Assembly (NCBI GenBank): GCA_045637505.1
Contig: JAZTZO010000016.1
Span: 104,760-168,759 of the forward strand
Direction: 5' to 3'
Source: RGIG4079 sp045637505
GTDB taxonomy: Bacteria; Bacteroidota; Bacteroidia; Bacteroidales; Muribaculaceae
Length of the DNA: 64,000 nt
Shown one piece after another: positions 8,365-16,563 of the stretch. Each line of letters opens with the position of its first letter. The stretch's first letter is position 1. The translations under genes were made by a program, and so were the position numbers. Below the pieces are notes generated by a model. The model searched no databases, was not told the origin of the DNA, and saw only the letters and a program-made list of their open reading frames with translations.

Positions 8365-9624
8365 TTATTGTACTATTATTATTTCATTAAAATTTGTTGT
8401 ATAGGAATTTGACATATATACGTTTCTCATTATAGGCTCACTTCTCAACGCAGATGCAACTTTTACTTTATGTGAATTCCCAAGTTTTTCGTTAATAGAA
8501 TTAATGGTTCTCATTAATTTTGTTCGATTATTGACATTCTTGTATGGCAAAAATAAATTGCGTTGAATTGTATCATTATAGGTTATTTCAGGGATGAAGA
8601 CTCCTGCCTTTTTATATGAATAGCCTTTTTTATATATCAATTTTAAAATTTCGATAGCATGTTGAGTTAGTTGCATTAAATCATTTGATGGTTCGTCTAA
8701 ATTAATGAATTTTGAGCCATAATATTGATAATCATCTTTTTTATGGGCATTTGTGTGGATAAATACCCCTAATGACACCGCAACATAATTATGGGCTACT
8801 AATTTACGACATATGTTTTCCACAAAAATTGATATTGCAGAGCATAAATCGTTATAATCTTCGATTGAATGAGAAAAAGAACGAGAACTACACATCTGTT
8901 TTTGTTCAACGGCCGTAACCGATTCATTTCCGATACATGGAATCCCATTCAGTTCATACCACAACTTTATTGTTGATTTATTTAATATATCTTTAAATAC
9001 TTCATGACTTTTGGACGAAAATTCATATGCTTTATCAATCCCTCGCGATTTGAATTTTTTGTTTAGTTTACGTCCAACTCCCCAGATATTATATATTGGT
9101 GTTTTCTTTAAAATAGATGTTCTTTCAAAATCGTCTCCAATAATATAAATTCCGTTAGCACTTTGTTTTGCAACAGATGTAGCAAGTTTAGCTAATGTTT
9201 TTGTTTTAGCAATACCTAATGCTGTAGGTATCCCTACATTTTTATAAATTAAATTTACTAATTCAGTACCTAATTTTTCTAATTCGCTATAATTTTCTGT
9301 TTCAAATGTTATAAATGCCTCATCTATGGAATATATTTCAATTGATGGATAAAGTTCGGAAATTGTAGCCATAACTCTTGAAGACATATCTCCATACAAT
9401 CCATAGTTACTTGAAAAAACAGTTATATTATGATTGTTTGCAATATCTGAGATTTGCGAATAGGGTACACCACGTGCTATTCCTATTTTTTTTGCTTCAT
9501 TTGACATGGCTACAACGCATCCGTCGTTATTGCTTAATACAACAACTGGTTTATTGTTTAGTGATGGTTTAAAAACGCGTTCACATGAAACAAAAAAATT
9601 ATTACAATCAATCAATCCTATCAT
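8365..9624 (-). CDS. umuC: DNA polymerase V catalytic subunit UmuC
   Basis: This 419-residue Y-family translesion polymerase has the expected start MIGLIDCNNFFVSCERVF, with catalytic Asp6 and the steric-gate region. The second catalytic motif is IYSIDEAFITF (Asp-Glu). Helix-hairpin-helix sequence (IWGVGRKLNKKFKSRGI) and the little-finger domain follow. Length matches the UmuC family (about 420). The gene overlaps umuD by 17 bases, typical of coupled umuDC translation. It copies past damaged bases at the cost of mutations, and the UmuD protease-like subunit controls it. Confidence 0.96.
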   Translation of the reverse strand: MIGLIDCNNFFVSCERVFKPSLNNKPVVVLSNNDGCVVAMSNEAKKIGIARGVPYSQISDIANNHNITVFSSNYGLYGDMSSRVMATISELYPSIEIYSIDEAFITFETENYSELEKLGTELVNLIYKNVGIPTALGIAKTKTLAKLATSVAKQSANGIYIIGDDFERTSILKKTPIYNIWGVGRKLNKKFKSRGIDKAYEFSSKSHEVFKDILNKSTIKLWYELNGIPCIGNESVTAVEQKQMCSSRSFSHSIEDYNDLCSAISIFVENICRKLVAHNYVAVSLGVFIHTNAHKKDDYQYYGSKFINLDEPSNDLMQLTQHAIEILKLIYKKGYSYKKAGVFIPEITYNDTIQRNLFLPYKNVNNRTKLMRTINSINEKLGNSHKVKVASALRSEPIMRNVYMSNSYTTNFNEIIIVQ

Positions 9625-10069
9625 TAGTTGGATAGTTTCGAGGTCGTCTATATTTTTTTATCACATAAGTCACAACTCCCCATATTATAAACCGATTCTC
9701 GCTAGTTATTAAAATGGGGTCAAACGACTCATTTGAAGGTTTCAACCACACTTTATCTCCCTCTATTATAATACGTTTTAAAGTGAACCCATCATCAACA
9801 AAACAAATTGTTAAATCTTTATTTTGAGGTTCGAGGGAGCGGTCTATTATAAGCACATCGCCTTCTTCTATGCCTTCATCAATCATTGAGTCGCCCGATA
9901 CTCTTCCATAGAATGTAGCCGCAGGATGCTCAATAAGTTCTTTATTTAAATCGATTGATTCAGATATATAATCTTGTGCTGGAGATGGAAATCCTGCTTG
10001 AACTCCATCTTCAACATATGGAAGGGATAGGGAAGAGGTCGTGTCAGATGAAAAAATCTTAATTGGCAT
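9608..10069 (-). CDS. umuD: UmuD, LexA-like autoprotease subunit of DNA polymerase V
   Basis: This 153-residue S24-family protein has an Ala25-Gly26 cleavage site (GVQAGFPSPA). The Ser61 nucleophile is in SGDSMID and the general-base Lys98 is in GFTLKR, one residue offset from Escherichia coli UmuD (Ser60, Lys97). All parts needed for RecA-stimulated self-cleavage are present. There is no N-terminal DNA-binding domain, so it is UmuD and not LexA. It lies 8 bases after the glycosyltransferase gene and overlaps umuC. I could not identify an SOS operator with confidence, as the Bacteroidota LexA box is not one I can recognise here. Confidence 0.95.
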   Translation of the reverse strand: MPIKIFSSDTTSSLSLPYVEDGVQAGFPSPAQDYISESIDLNKELIEHPAATFYGRVSGDSMIDEGIEEGDVLIIDRSLEPQNKDLTICFVDDGFTLKRIIIEGDKVWLKPSNESFDPILITSENRFIIWGVVTYVIKKYRRPRNYPTNDRID

Positions 10070-10077
10070 TTCGTTAA

Positions 10078-11031
10078 TTAGTCAATTAATGTTTCTTTAA
10101 TTGCATATTTTGGTCTACGTTTTACCTCAGTGAATATTTTGCCAACATATTCACCCATAATACCGATGCTCATTAAAATTAGACCTCCCAAAAACCACAC
10201 AGAAAGCATTAGAGAAGTCCACCCCGAGATTGTATTATGACTAAAATATGAGAATAAAACATATCCAGCTACAATAATATCTAATAATATCAAGACAAAT
10301 CCTATCCCCAAAATCATTCTCATTGGTTTTGCTGAAAATGAAGTTATCCCATCAATAGAAAAACTTAGCATTTTTCTAAATGAATATTTAGATTTGCCAG
10401 CTACTCGCTCTTCACGATGATATTTAACAATTGAAGAATCTAAACCAATTTGTGGTATTATTCCCCTTAAAAATAGATTAGATTCATCATATTCAGCTAA
10501 AAAATGTAGCGCTCTGTTACTCATTAAGCGACAATCGGCATGATTATATATAGATTCTAACCCCATTTTTTGTTGGAACTTATAAAATATATGTGCTGAT
10601 GTGCGTTTAAACCAACTATCTACATCACGATTGCTCCTAACTCCATATACAATATCTTTCCCGCTAATGTATTCTTGTATCATTAATTTGATTGCATTTG
10701 GATCGTCTTGTAAATCAGCATCAATTGATATTGCCGCATCGCAATTATCCATTACAGTCATCAAACCTGCCAATAATGCGTTTTGATGGCCTTTATTATG
10801 TGCCAATGAGATGCCCTTTAATCGACTATCTTGCTTATGGATAGATTTAATTATATTCCATGTATCATCGGTACTTCCATCATCACAACACAAAATATAA
10901 CTTGAGTGGTCAATTAATTGCTCCTCAATCAACTCATCTAAAAGCGTCAACAATACTTGAGAGGTAATTGGCAATGCCTCTGATTCATTAAAACAAGGTA
11001 AAACTATTGATATCTTTGGAGTTTTATTCAT
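10078..11031 (-). CDS. Membrane glycosyltransferase, family 2 (DPM1/GtrB type)
   Basis: This 317-residue protein has a GT-A fold N-terminal domain. Nucleotide-binding sequence is at ISIVLPCFNE and DDGSTDDTW, the metal-binding DxD-like motif is in SIDADLQDDP, and the acceptor-loop region is ERVAGKSKYSF. Two transmembrane helices follow near residues 235-260 and 270-295. This is the architecture of polyprenyl-phosphate sugar transferases (GtrB/ArnC/DPM1-like), which move a sugar from a nucleotide to undecaprenyl phosphate on the cytoplasmic face. The sugar cannot be told from sequence. It is the first gene of the operon that contains umuDC, an unusual companion. Confidence 0.9.
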   Translation of the reverse strand: MNKTPKISIVLPCFNESEALPITSQVLLTLLDELIEEQLIDHSSYILCCDDGSTDDTWNIIKSIHKQDSRLKGISLAHNKGHQNALLAGLMTVMDNCDAAISIDADLQDDPNAIKLMIQEYISGKDIVYGVRSNRDVDSWFKRTSAHIFYKFQQKMGLESIYNHADCRLMSNRALHFLAEYDESNLFLRGIIPQIGLDSSIVKYHREERVAGKSKYSFRKMLSFSIDGITSFSAKPMRMILGIGFVLILLDIIVAGYVLFSYFSHNTISGWTSLMLSVWFLGGLILMSIGIMGEYVGKIFTEVKRRPKYAIKETLID

Positions 11032-11046
11032 CCTTTAATTTTATTG

Positions 11047-11078
11047 CAAATATAACAATAATAAAAATTATTGTCAAA
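11047..11078 (-). promoter_or_regulatory. Bacteroidota-type promoter for glycosyltransferase-umuDC-HU operon
   Basis: On the minus strand a -33 TTTG (11075-11078) and a -7 TATATTTG (11047-11054) are separated by 20 bases, an exact match to TTTG-N19/21-TAnnTTTG. Transcription should start near 11042, only about 11 bases before the ATG at 11031. Its -33 end lies inside the T tract of the proS terminator. Confidence 0.75.
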
Positions 11079-11110
11079 AAAATTAAGGTCGTTGAATACA
11101 ACAACCTTAA
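11076..11110 (-). terminator. Intrinsic terminator of proS
   Basis: An inverted repeat with 12-bp arms (11083-11094 and 11099-11110, one G-T wobble, 4-base loop) lies 29 bases past the proS stop. On the minus strand it is followed by a run of T residues (11076-11082). Confidence 0.8.
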
Positions 11111-11138
11111 TTTTATTCATATAATTCTAAATATAGGA

Positions 11139-12620
11139 TTAATAACTACGAGCAAAAATTACTCTTTGAGCCGATGGTTTACCTGTAACCATACACACAC
11201 CTGGAGTTTTATCTCCATCCAAAGGTATACAACGAATTGTTGCTTTTGTTTCTTCTTTGATTTTTTCTTCGGTTTCAGGAGTTCCATCCCAGTGAGCTAA
11301 AATAAACCCACCTTCTTCAATTTTTTGCTTAAATTCCTCATAACTATCAACTTCGACAGTCTTAGATTCTCTATGAGCAAGAGCTTTGTTGAATATGTTT
11401 TGTTGAATATCATCAAGTAGGTTCTTAACATAGACCGCAATTCCGTCTAATTGTGCAACGCTTTTTTCTAATTTATCGCGACGCATAACCTCTACAGTAC
11501 CATTCTCAATGTCACGAGCCCCGATAGCCAAACGAACCGGAACACCTTTGAGTTCATATTCAGCAAATTTAAAGCCTGGGCGCTTATTATCGGCATCATC
11601 AAACTTCACACTTATGCCATATTGTTTTAGCTCGGAAATAATTGGCTCTACTGTTTTAGTAATTTCAGATAGTTGCTCTGCGTTTTTATAAATGGGGACA
11701 ATAACCACTTGAATAGGAGCCAAACGGGGAGGTAATACCAATCCATTATCATCAGAATGTGTCATAATAAGTGCTCCCATCAAACGAGTAGATACGCCCC
11801 ACGATGTTGCCCACACATGTTCCAATTCATTGTTTTTATTTAAGAACTTAACATCAAATGCTTTTGCGAAATTTTGGCCAAGGAAGTGAGATGTGCCTGA
11901 TTGTAAAGCTTTTCCATCTTGCATCATTGCTTCAATCGTATAGGTGTCTAATGCTCCAGCAAATCGTTCGTTAGCCGATTTTACACCTTTTATCACTGGC
12001 ACCGCCATGAAATTTTCAGCAAAATCAGCATAAACATTAAGCATTTTTACAGCCTCTTCCAATGCTTCCTCTTTTGTTGCGTGAGCAGTATGCCCCTCTT
12101 GCCAAAGAAATTCAGCTGTGCGTAAAAACATTCTAGTTCTCATTTCCCAACGCAATACATTTGCCCATTGGTTGCATAAGATAGGTAAATCTCGATGACT
12201 TTGTATCCAATTTTTATATGTATTCCAAATGATAGTTTCAGAGGTTGGTCTAATTATTAGTTCCTCTTCTAATCGTGCTTCGGGATCTACAACTACACCT
12301 TTCCCCTCTGGAGAGTTTTTTAGTCGATAGTGTGTCACAACAGCACACTCTTTTGCAAATCCTTCAACATGATCGGCTTCTCTACTTAAAAAAGATTTAG
12401 GAATCAATAGTGGGAAATATGCATTAACATGACCTGTTTCTTTAAACATTTTATCCAATTGTTGTTGCATTTTTTCCCATATAGCATACCCATATGGTTT
12501 TATTACCATACATCCTCTAACAGCCGATTGTTCTGCTAAATCTGCTTTGATAACTAAGTCGTTATACCATTGAGAATAACTAACTTCTCGTTTTGTTAAT
12601 TCTTTTAATTCTTTAGCCAT
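11139..12620 (-). CDS. proS: Prolyl-tRNA synthetase (archaeal/eukaryotic type)
   Basis: This 493-residue class II synthetase charges tRNA-Pro. The N terminus (ELTKREVSYSQWYNDLV) and the motif 2 region (IIRPTSETIIWNTYKNWI with LRWEMRTRMFLR) are those of the archaeal/eukaryotic-type ProRS. It lacks the inserted editing domain of the common bacterial form. Motif 3 lies in WGVSTRLMGALIMTHSDDNGLVLPP, the anticodon-binding domain follows, and the zinc-binding-like C-terminal domain ends VIFARSY. Most Bacteroidota carry this type, so it is expected for the lineage though anciently foreign to bacteria. It appears to be a single-gene unit with its own terminator. Confidence 0.97.
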   Translation of the reverse strand: MAKELKELTKREVSYSQWYNDLVIKADLAEQSAVRGCMVIKPYGYAIWEKMQQQLDKMFKETGHVNAYFPLLIPKSFLSREADHVEGFAKECAVVTHYRLKNSPEGKGVVVDPEARLEEELIIRPTSETIIWNTYKNWIQSHRDLPILCNQWANVLRWEMRTRMFLRTAEFLWQEGHTAHATKEEALEEAVKMLNVYADFAENFMAVPVIKGVKSANERFAGALDTYTIEAMMQDGKALQSGTSHFLGQNFAKAFDVKFLNKNNELEHVWATSWGVSTRLMGALIMTHSDDNGLVLPPRLAPIQVVIVPIYKNAEQLSEITKTVEPIISELKQYGISVKFDDADNKRPGFKFAEYELKGVPVRLAIGARDIENGTVEVMRRDKLEKSVAQLDGIAVYVKNLLDDIQQNIFNKALAHRESKTVEVDSYEEFKQKIEEGGFILAHWDGTPETEEKIKEETKATIRCIPLDGDKTPGVCMVTGKPSAQRVIFARSY

Positions 12621-12697
12621 TTTATAATGATTAATATTTTTGCAAATTTACTCATTTAATTTGAGAATAGGGCACAAATTGGTTATAAAATTGACCT

Positions 12698-13351
12698 TTA
12701 AAGCTTATTCTCCATTGCTAATTCAAGCATGGTTTTGCCGGGAATGATATAAACTTCTAGCCGTCTATTTTTTTTTCTACCCATGTTTGATGTATCGTGT
12801 GTAATTGGAAATTCATTCCCCATTGAATAAGGAATAACACTACTTGCATTTGTTGTTTTATCAATTAACCAATCTGATATCGTTAAAACTCGTTCTTTTG
12901 TTATAAAATTAGATTCGTCATTGCTAAGTGATACATCATGGTGTCCCGATATTACAACCCTAAACAATTCTTTTACTTTAAATAAATTAATTAAAGGGTT
13001 TAAAATTCGTTCTCCGCCATTTTTAATCTCACTATAATTATTCCCATTAAATAATTCATCCATTGGAATTGTCAACATTATTACATCACTATTTCTAATG
13101 AGTTTAATGTTGTATCCATACTTTTTTAATTTATTATATTTAGATTCTACTATGCGATTAATTTGAGGCTGAAAATCTTTAGGGACTATTGGATAATTAA
13201 TGTTTTGTTCTATCGTTAGTTCCCAAAAGTCTATGTCTTCAGATGTTTTAGACTCTACTAAATCAAATGAAAATGACTTAAAAGAGAATAGTAAAACTAT
13301 AATTAGAGTAATTGCTCTATTATATTTAAAAAACATCAAGTGTTTCTTCAT
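12698..13351 (-). CDS. OmpA-like C-terminal domain protein
   Basis: This is a roughly 217-residue exported protein starting MKKHLMFFKYNRAITLIIVL, a basic N terminus followed by a hydrophobic signal segment. The C-terminal half has OmpA/MotB-like features: LFRVVISGHHD, then TKERVLTISDWLIDK, then NRRLEVYIIPG, the last being the hallmark peptidoglycan-binding end. It may bind peptidoglycan from the periplasm. I chose the ATG at 13351; the frame opens with a TTG at 13369 and another ATG lies at 13336. All these starts overlap the end of the upstream gene (stop at 13326-13328), suggesting coupled translation. The OmpA assignment rests on a short motif set. Confidence 0.7.
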   Translation of the reverse strand: MKKHLMFFKYNRAITLIIVLLFSFKSFSFDLVESKTSEDIDFWELTIEQNINYPIVPKDFQPQINRIVESKYNKLKKYGYNIKLIRNSDVIMLTIPMDELFNGNNYSEIKNGGERILNPLINLFKVKELFRVVISGHHDVSLSNDESNFITKERVLTISDWLIDKTTNASSVIPYSMGNEFPITHDTSNMGRKKNRRLEVYIIPGKTMLELAMENKL

Positions 13352-13613
13352 ATGCAATTTCAGCGACAATGATATCTTTAATTATATATTCGTTAGGTAA
13401 CACTATTGGTGATTTGTCAATCTCCGTAGTAACATATTTAATCAATTCTTCTATATCAATATCCTCTTCAATATCAAATGAAATTTCTAAAGTCCCAGAC
13501 TTTTCATAATAGTCCCATATCAAATCTATAATAAATAAAATAGCCGTATCTTCAACTTTTTGAGTCAATTTGCTATTTATAAATGAAATTGCATCTTTTT
13601 CGTTGTACTCCAT
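13326..13613 (-). CDS. Small acidic protein of unknown function
   Basis: This is a 95-residue protein from the ATG at 13613 (MEYNEKDAISFINSKL); an upstream TTG at 13622 would add three residues. I do not recognise a family. It is acidic (for example SFDIEEDIDIEELIKYV), appears soluble and alpha/beta, and has no signal peptide, cysteine cluster or membrane segment. It lies 14 bases downstream of rimM and overlaps the OmpA-like gene. It is therefore probably a real member of the DUF4290-rimM operon and not a chance frame. Confidence 0.6.
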   Translation of the reverse strand: MEYNEKDAISFINSKLTQKVEDTAILFIIDLIWDYYEKSGTLEISFDIEEDIDIEELIKYVTTEIDKSPIVLPNEYIIKDIIVAEIAYEETLDVF

Positions 13614-13627
13614 TTCTATCAAGAAGA

Positions 13628-14155
13628 TTATATTAACCCAACAGGTAACTGCATTAACACATGTTTTTTACATTCATCGATTTCTATAATAAAATCATCT
13701 GCTGCTGGAATTAGAATTTCAGATCCATTTGAATTTTCAACTTCAAACAAAAAGTTTTCGGTTGAGTCATCATAGCCAACAATAGTCCCGATTAAATTAT
13801 TTTCTGGGATTTCAAAAATTGAGTAACCAATTAAGTCATCTAAATAAAATACATCATCACAATCACTCTCAAATAAACCTGTTATTTCTGATTTTAGTGC
13901 ATATAACTTCAAATGAGATAATTCGGATGCTTCACTATCGCTATCAATACCTATAAATTTAACTAAAAAAGAGGATTGGGTTTTATTGCGAACTGATTCC
14001 ACGAAAAAGGGAACGTAAATTCCATCTATTTGCAATATAATGCACGACAAGTTGGATATTTGGCAATCAATATCTAATGATATTGTTATTTCGCCTTTAA
14101 TTCCATGTGGTTTAGCGCAACATCCTATTGAAACGATTTGATTTGATGTTATCAT
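13628..14155 (-). CDS. rimM: Ribosome maturation factor RimM
   Basis: This 175-residue protein begins MITSNQIVSIGCCAKPHGIKGEITI, containing the RimM hallmark KPHGIKGE-type motif of the N-terminal domain. The C-terminal PRC-barrel is seen in FYLDDLIGYSIFEI and the EILIPAADDFIIEID segment. RimM binds ribosomal protein S19 and assists maturation of the head of the 30S subunit. Length is normal. It starts 1 base after the stop of the DUF4290 gene. The usual partner trmD is not adjacent here, as is common in Bacteroidota. Confidence 0.93.
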   Translation of the reverse strand: MITSNQIVSIGCCAKPHGIKGEITISLDIDCQISNLSCIILQIDGIYVPFFVESVRNKTQSSFLVKFIGIDSDSEASELSHLKLYALKSEITGLFESDCDDVFYLDDLIGYSIFEIPENNLIGTIVGYDDSTENFLFEVENSNGSEILIPAADDFIIEIDECKKHVLMQLPVGLI

Positions 14156-14156
14156 T

Positions 14157-14747
14157 TTACTTTTTCTTTTTCTTTTTGTTGTTTTGAGTAGGTTGTTCTG
14201 CTTTGAAATCGCAGAGTTTAAACTCGTTTGGATCTAAATTAATCTTACCTTGAGAGTAATTAAATAAATCGTGCAAAATTTTCACATCGTCAACACTATC
14301 AGTATTTGCTGAAATCATAATTTTCTTCATATGGTTAGCAATCATTGATAGTAATACTTTTTTTTCCTCTCCATCGTCCATTGTAGATGCTTTCAATATC
14401 ATTAACTCAATATATTTACCATAATGGCGCAATATATATTGAGACGATGTATACTCTATTTTAGAGGGTTGTGTTTTTAGATTCTCAGCAGTGATTGTTT
14501 CATAAGGAAAATCAATATCCAATTTAAAATCGGCCATAATAGCCAAATGATCCCATAGTTTATGCCGAAAATCTTCAACATCTCTTAAATTAGGGAATAA
14601 ATTGCCCATTATGTTAATTATCGAATATGCACATCTTGTTCTTTCTTCTCGATCTTTAATGGTTAAACAGTGATCAACCATTTGTTGGATATTTCTACCA
14701 TATTCAGGTAATACTAACTTCTTTAATTGAGTGTTATAGGTCAACAT
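14157..14747 (-). CDS. DUF4290 family protein
   Basis: This 196-residue protein matches what I know of DUF4290: YNTQLKKLVLPEYGRNIQQMV at the start, then EERTRCAYSIINIMGNLFP and FRHKLWDHLAIMADF. The family is largely confined to Bacteroidota and has no established function. The C terminus is a run of lysines after a Gln/Asn stretch, which could bind RNA or ribosomes; that is inference from charge and from its place directly upstream of rimM. It is the first gene of its operon, 15 bases or so after the predicted transcript start. Confidence 0.88.
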   Translation of the reverse strand: MLTYNTQLKKLVLPEYGRNIQQMVDHCLTIKDREERTRCAYSIINIMGNLFPNLRDVEDFRHKLWDHLAIMADFKLDIDFPYETITAENLKTQPSKIEYTSSQYILRHYGKYIELMILKASTMDDGEEKKVLLSMIANHMKKIMISANTDSVDDVKILHDLFNYSQGKINLDPNEFKLCDFKAEQPTQNNKKKKKK

Positions 14748-14766
14748 ATGTATTCAAATTATTCTC

Positions 14767-14797
14767 CAAAGTTATATCAAATATAATTAATTTCAAA
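14767..14797 (-). promoter_or_regulatory. Bacteroidota-type promoter of the DUF4290-rimM operon
   Basis: On the minus strand a -33 TTTG (14794-14797) and a -7 TAACTTTG (14767-14774) are spaced by 19 bases, an exact consensus match. The start of transcription is expected near 14762, just before the ATG at 14747. Confidence 0.75.
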
Positions 14798-14806
14798 ACA
14801 GAAAAC

Positions 14807-14835
14807 AAAAAAGGGAGCATCATTAGCTCCCTTTT
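14807..14835 (-). terminator. Intrinsic terminator of fabG
   Basis: Inverted repeat AAAAGGGAGC / GCTCCCTTTT (arms 14809-14818 and 14826-14835, 7-base loop) lies 21 bases after the fabG stop. On the minus strand it runs into a T tract. Confidence 0.85.
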
Positions 14836-14855
14836 CAATAAAATTATGCAATAAA

Positions 14856-15602
14856 TTACATGTTCATACCACCATCAACTTGAATAACTTGACCTGTAAC
14901 ATAGCTTGACATGTCAGACGCTAAGAATGTTGCTACATTAGCAATATCTTCTACTTGACCACCTCTGCGTAATGGGATTTTTTTAGCCCATTCTTGACGT
15001 ACTTCTTCAGGGAGAGCAGCAGTCATAGCTGTTTCAATGAAACCAGGAGCAATTGCGTTTGCTCTAATGCCACGAGATCCTACTTCTTGAGCGATACTTT
15101 TAGCTAAAGCAATTAGACCAGCCTTTGATGCCGCATAGTTAGCTTGTCCGGCATTACCATGTACACCTACAACCGACGCCATGTTGATTATGCTTCCAGA
15201 ACGTTGACGCATCATAATTGGGAGTGAAGCATTTATGAAATTAAATGCACTTTTTAGATTAACTGCAATTACTGCATCCCATTGTTGCTCTGTCATACGC
15301 ATCATCAATCCGTCTTTAGTAATACCAGCATTATTAACTAAAATATCAATTGACCCAAACTCTTTATGTATTTCAGTAACAACTTCTTTTGTTTGAGCAA
15401 AATCGGCTGCGTTTGAAGCATATCCTTTTACTTTAACTCCATAAGCAGCAATCTCTTTTTCTGTTTCTTTGCCGTTTTCATCAATCACAAGGTCAGTAAA
15501 TGCAATGTTTGCACCTTCTTGGGCAAATTTTACTGCTAATGCTTTACCAATACCTCTAGCTGCACCTGTAATAAGTGCGGTCTTTCCTTCTAATAATTTC
15601 AT
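14856..15602 (-). CDS. fabG: 3-oxoacyl-ACP reductase FabG
   Basis: This 248-residue short-chain dehydrogenase reduces 3-oxoacyl-ACP with NADPH in fatty acid elongation. The cofactor motif is TGAARGIGKA (residues about 11-20), NNAG is in DILVNNAGITKDG, the catalytic Ser lies in MASVVG, and the YAASK motif is present. The C-terminal GQVIQVDGGMNM is typical of true FabG. It is encoded 12 bases after the ketoacyl synthase III gene and behind a TetR regulator, so it may be a conditionally expressed copy. It could serve a dedicated lipid pathway. Confidence 0.94.
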   Translation of the reverse strand: MKLLEGKTALITGAARGIGKALAVKFAQEGANIAFTDLVIDENGKETEKEIAAYGVKVKGYASNAADFAQTKEVVTEIHKEFGSIDILVNNAGITKDGLMMRMTEQQWDAVIAVNLKSAFNFINASLPIMMRQRSGSIINMASVVGVHGNAGQANYAASKAGLIALAKSIAQEVGSRGIRANAIAPGFIETAMTAALPEEVRQEWAKKIPLRRGGQVEDIANVATFLASDMSSYVTGQVIQVDGGMNM

Positions 15603-15614
15603 AATAAATATATT

Positions 15615-16559
15615 TTAAATTTTTATTAAGTATGCACCACATGAATAACCTCCACCAAAGACAGTTACTCCCACCAAATCACCTGCTTTAAATTTATCTC
15701 TATTTTGAGCGAATACTATAGCCGAACTTGCCGAACCTGTATTTCCTAATTCTTCAATATTGTTTAGGAAACGATTATCTTCTAATTTTAATTGGTTTGC
15801 AACATTAGCAACTATTCGTTTATTTGCTTGATGACAAATTATATAAGACAAATCGCTTTTTTGAATATTTTCCGGATTGACAACACCATCTAATGCTTCA
15901 ATCATATATTTACAAGCATGTATAAACACATCTCTTCCATCAGGCATCTCGATACCACCATCTTTGAGACGTAGTCGCACACCTTCCGGTCCTTTACTTA
16001 TATTACCTAATCCTCGCGTATAGATTTGAGCAATTTCGGGATCAGTATCATTCAATTTTTCAGAAGACAAAAAGAATGCGACTGCGCCATCGCCCCATAG
16101 ATGACCACATTTAGGGTCGTCCTCATTACTATAATATGAGTTGTGTTCAGAGCATACTAAAAGAGCCTTTTTAGCTTTACCCATAGCAAAGTATCCTTCA
16201 ATAACCTCCAAACCATTTACAAATGAAGAACATGCTGATGAAAGATATACTGCCTTTGCATCAGTTATATCATATTTTTGTTGAGTAATATGTGCTAATG
16301 TTGCAACTGTGTCGTAAGGAGAATATGAAGCTGACACTATTAAATCAATATCTTTGATATCATATTCTAACTTTTGTAGTGCGTTTTCGATTGCATTCAA
16401 TCCCATAGAAGTGTGTCCTTCATTTGATGCGGCTTTAGAACGAGTTATGATTCCTGTTCGTTTTTGTATCCATTCATCTGTAAGACCATTTACATTCAAG
16501 AAATATTCGTTTGAAACTCTTGTTGACGGGATATAGTAACCTGTTGAATTAATATACAT
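15615..16559 (-). CDS. 3-oxoacyl-ACP synthase III (FabH-like)
   Basis: This 314-residue thiolase-fold enzyme has the KAS III catalytic set. The nucleophile Cys110 is in YLSSACSSFVNG, the His is in IICHQANKRIV, and the Asn is in LGNTGSASSAI. The GGGYSCGAYLI end is also typical. It condenses an acyl-CoA primer with malonyl-ACP. It sits between a TetR regulator and fabG with spacings of 4 and 12 bases. Housekeeping fabH usually lies with plsX, so this may be a second, regulated copy for special primers or lipids; that is inference. Confidence 0.9.
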   Translation of the reverse strand: MYINSTGYYIPSTRVSNEYFLNVNGLTDEWIQKRTGIITRSKAASNEGHTSMGLNAIENALQKLEYDIKDIDLIVSASYSPYDTVATLAHITQQKYDITDAKAVYLSSACSSFVNGLEVIEGYFAMGKAKKALLVCSEHNSYYSNEDDPKCGHLWGDGAVAFFLSSEKLNDTDPEIAQIYTRGLGNISKGPEGVRLRLKDGGIEMPDGRDVFIHACKYMIEALDGVVNPENIQKSDLSYIICHQANKRIVANVANQLKLEDNRFLNNIEELGNTGSASSAIVFAQNRDKFKAGDLVGVTVFGGGYSCGAYLIKI

Positions 16560-16563
16560 GTTT

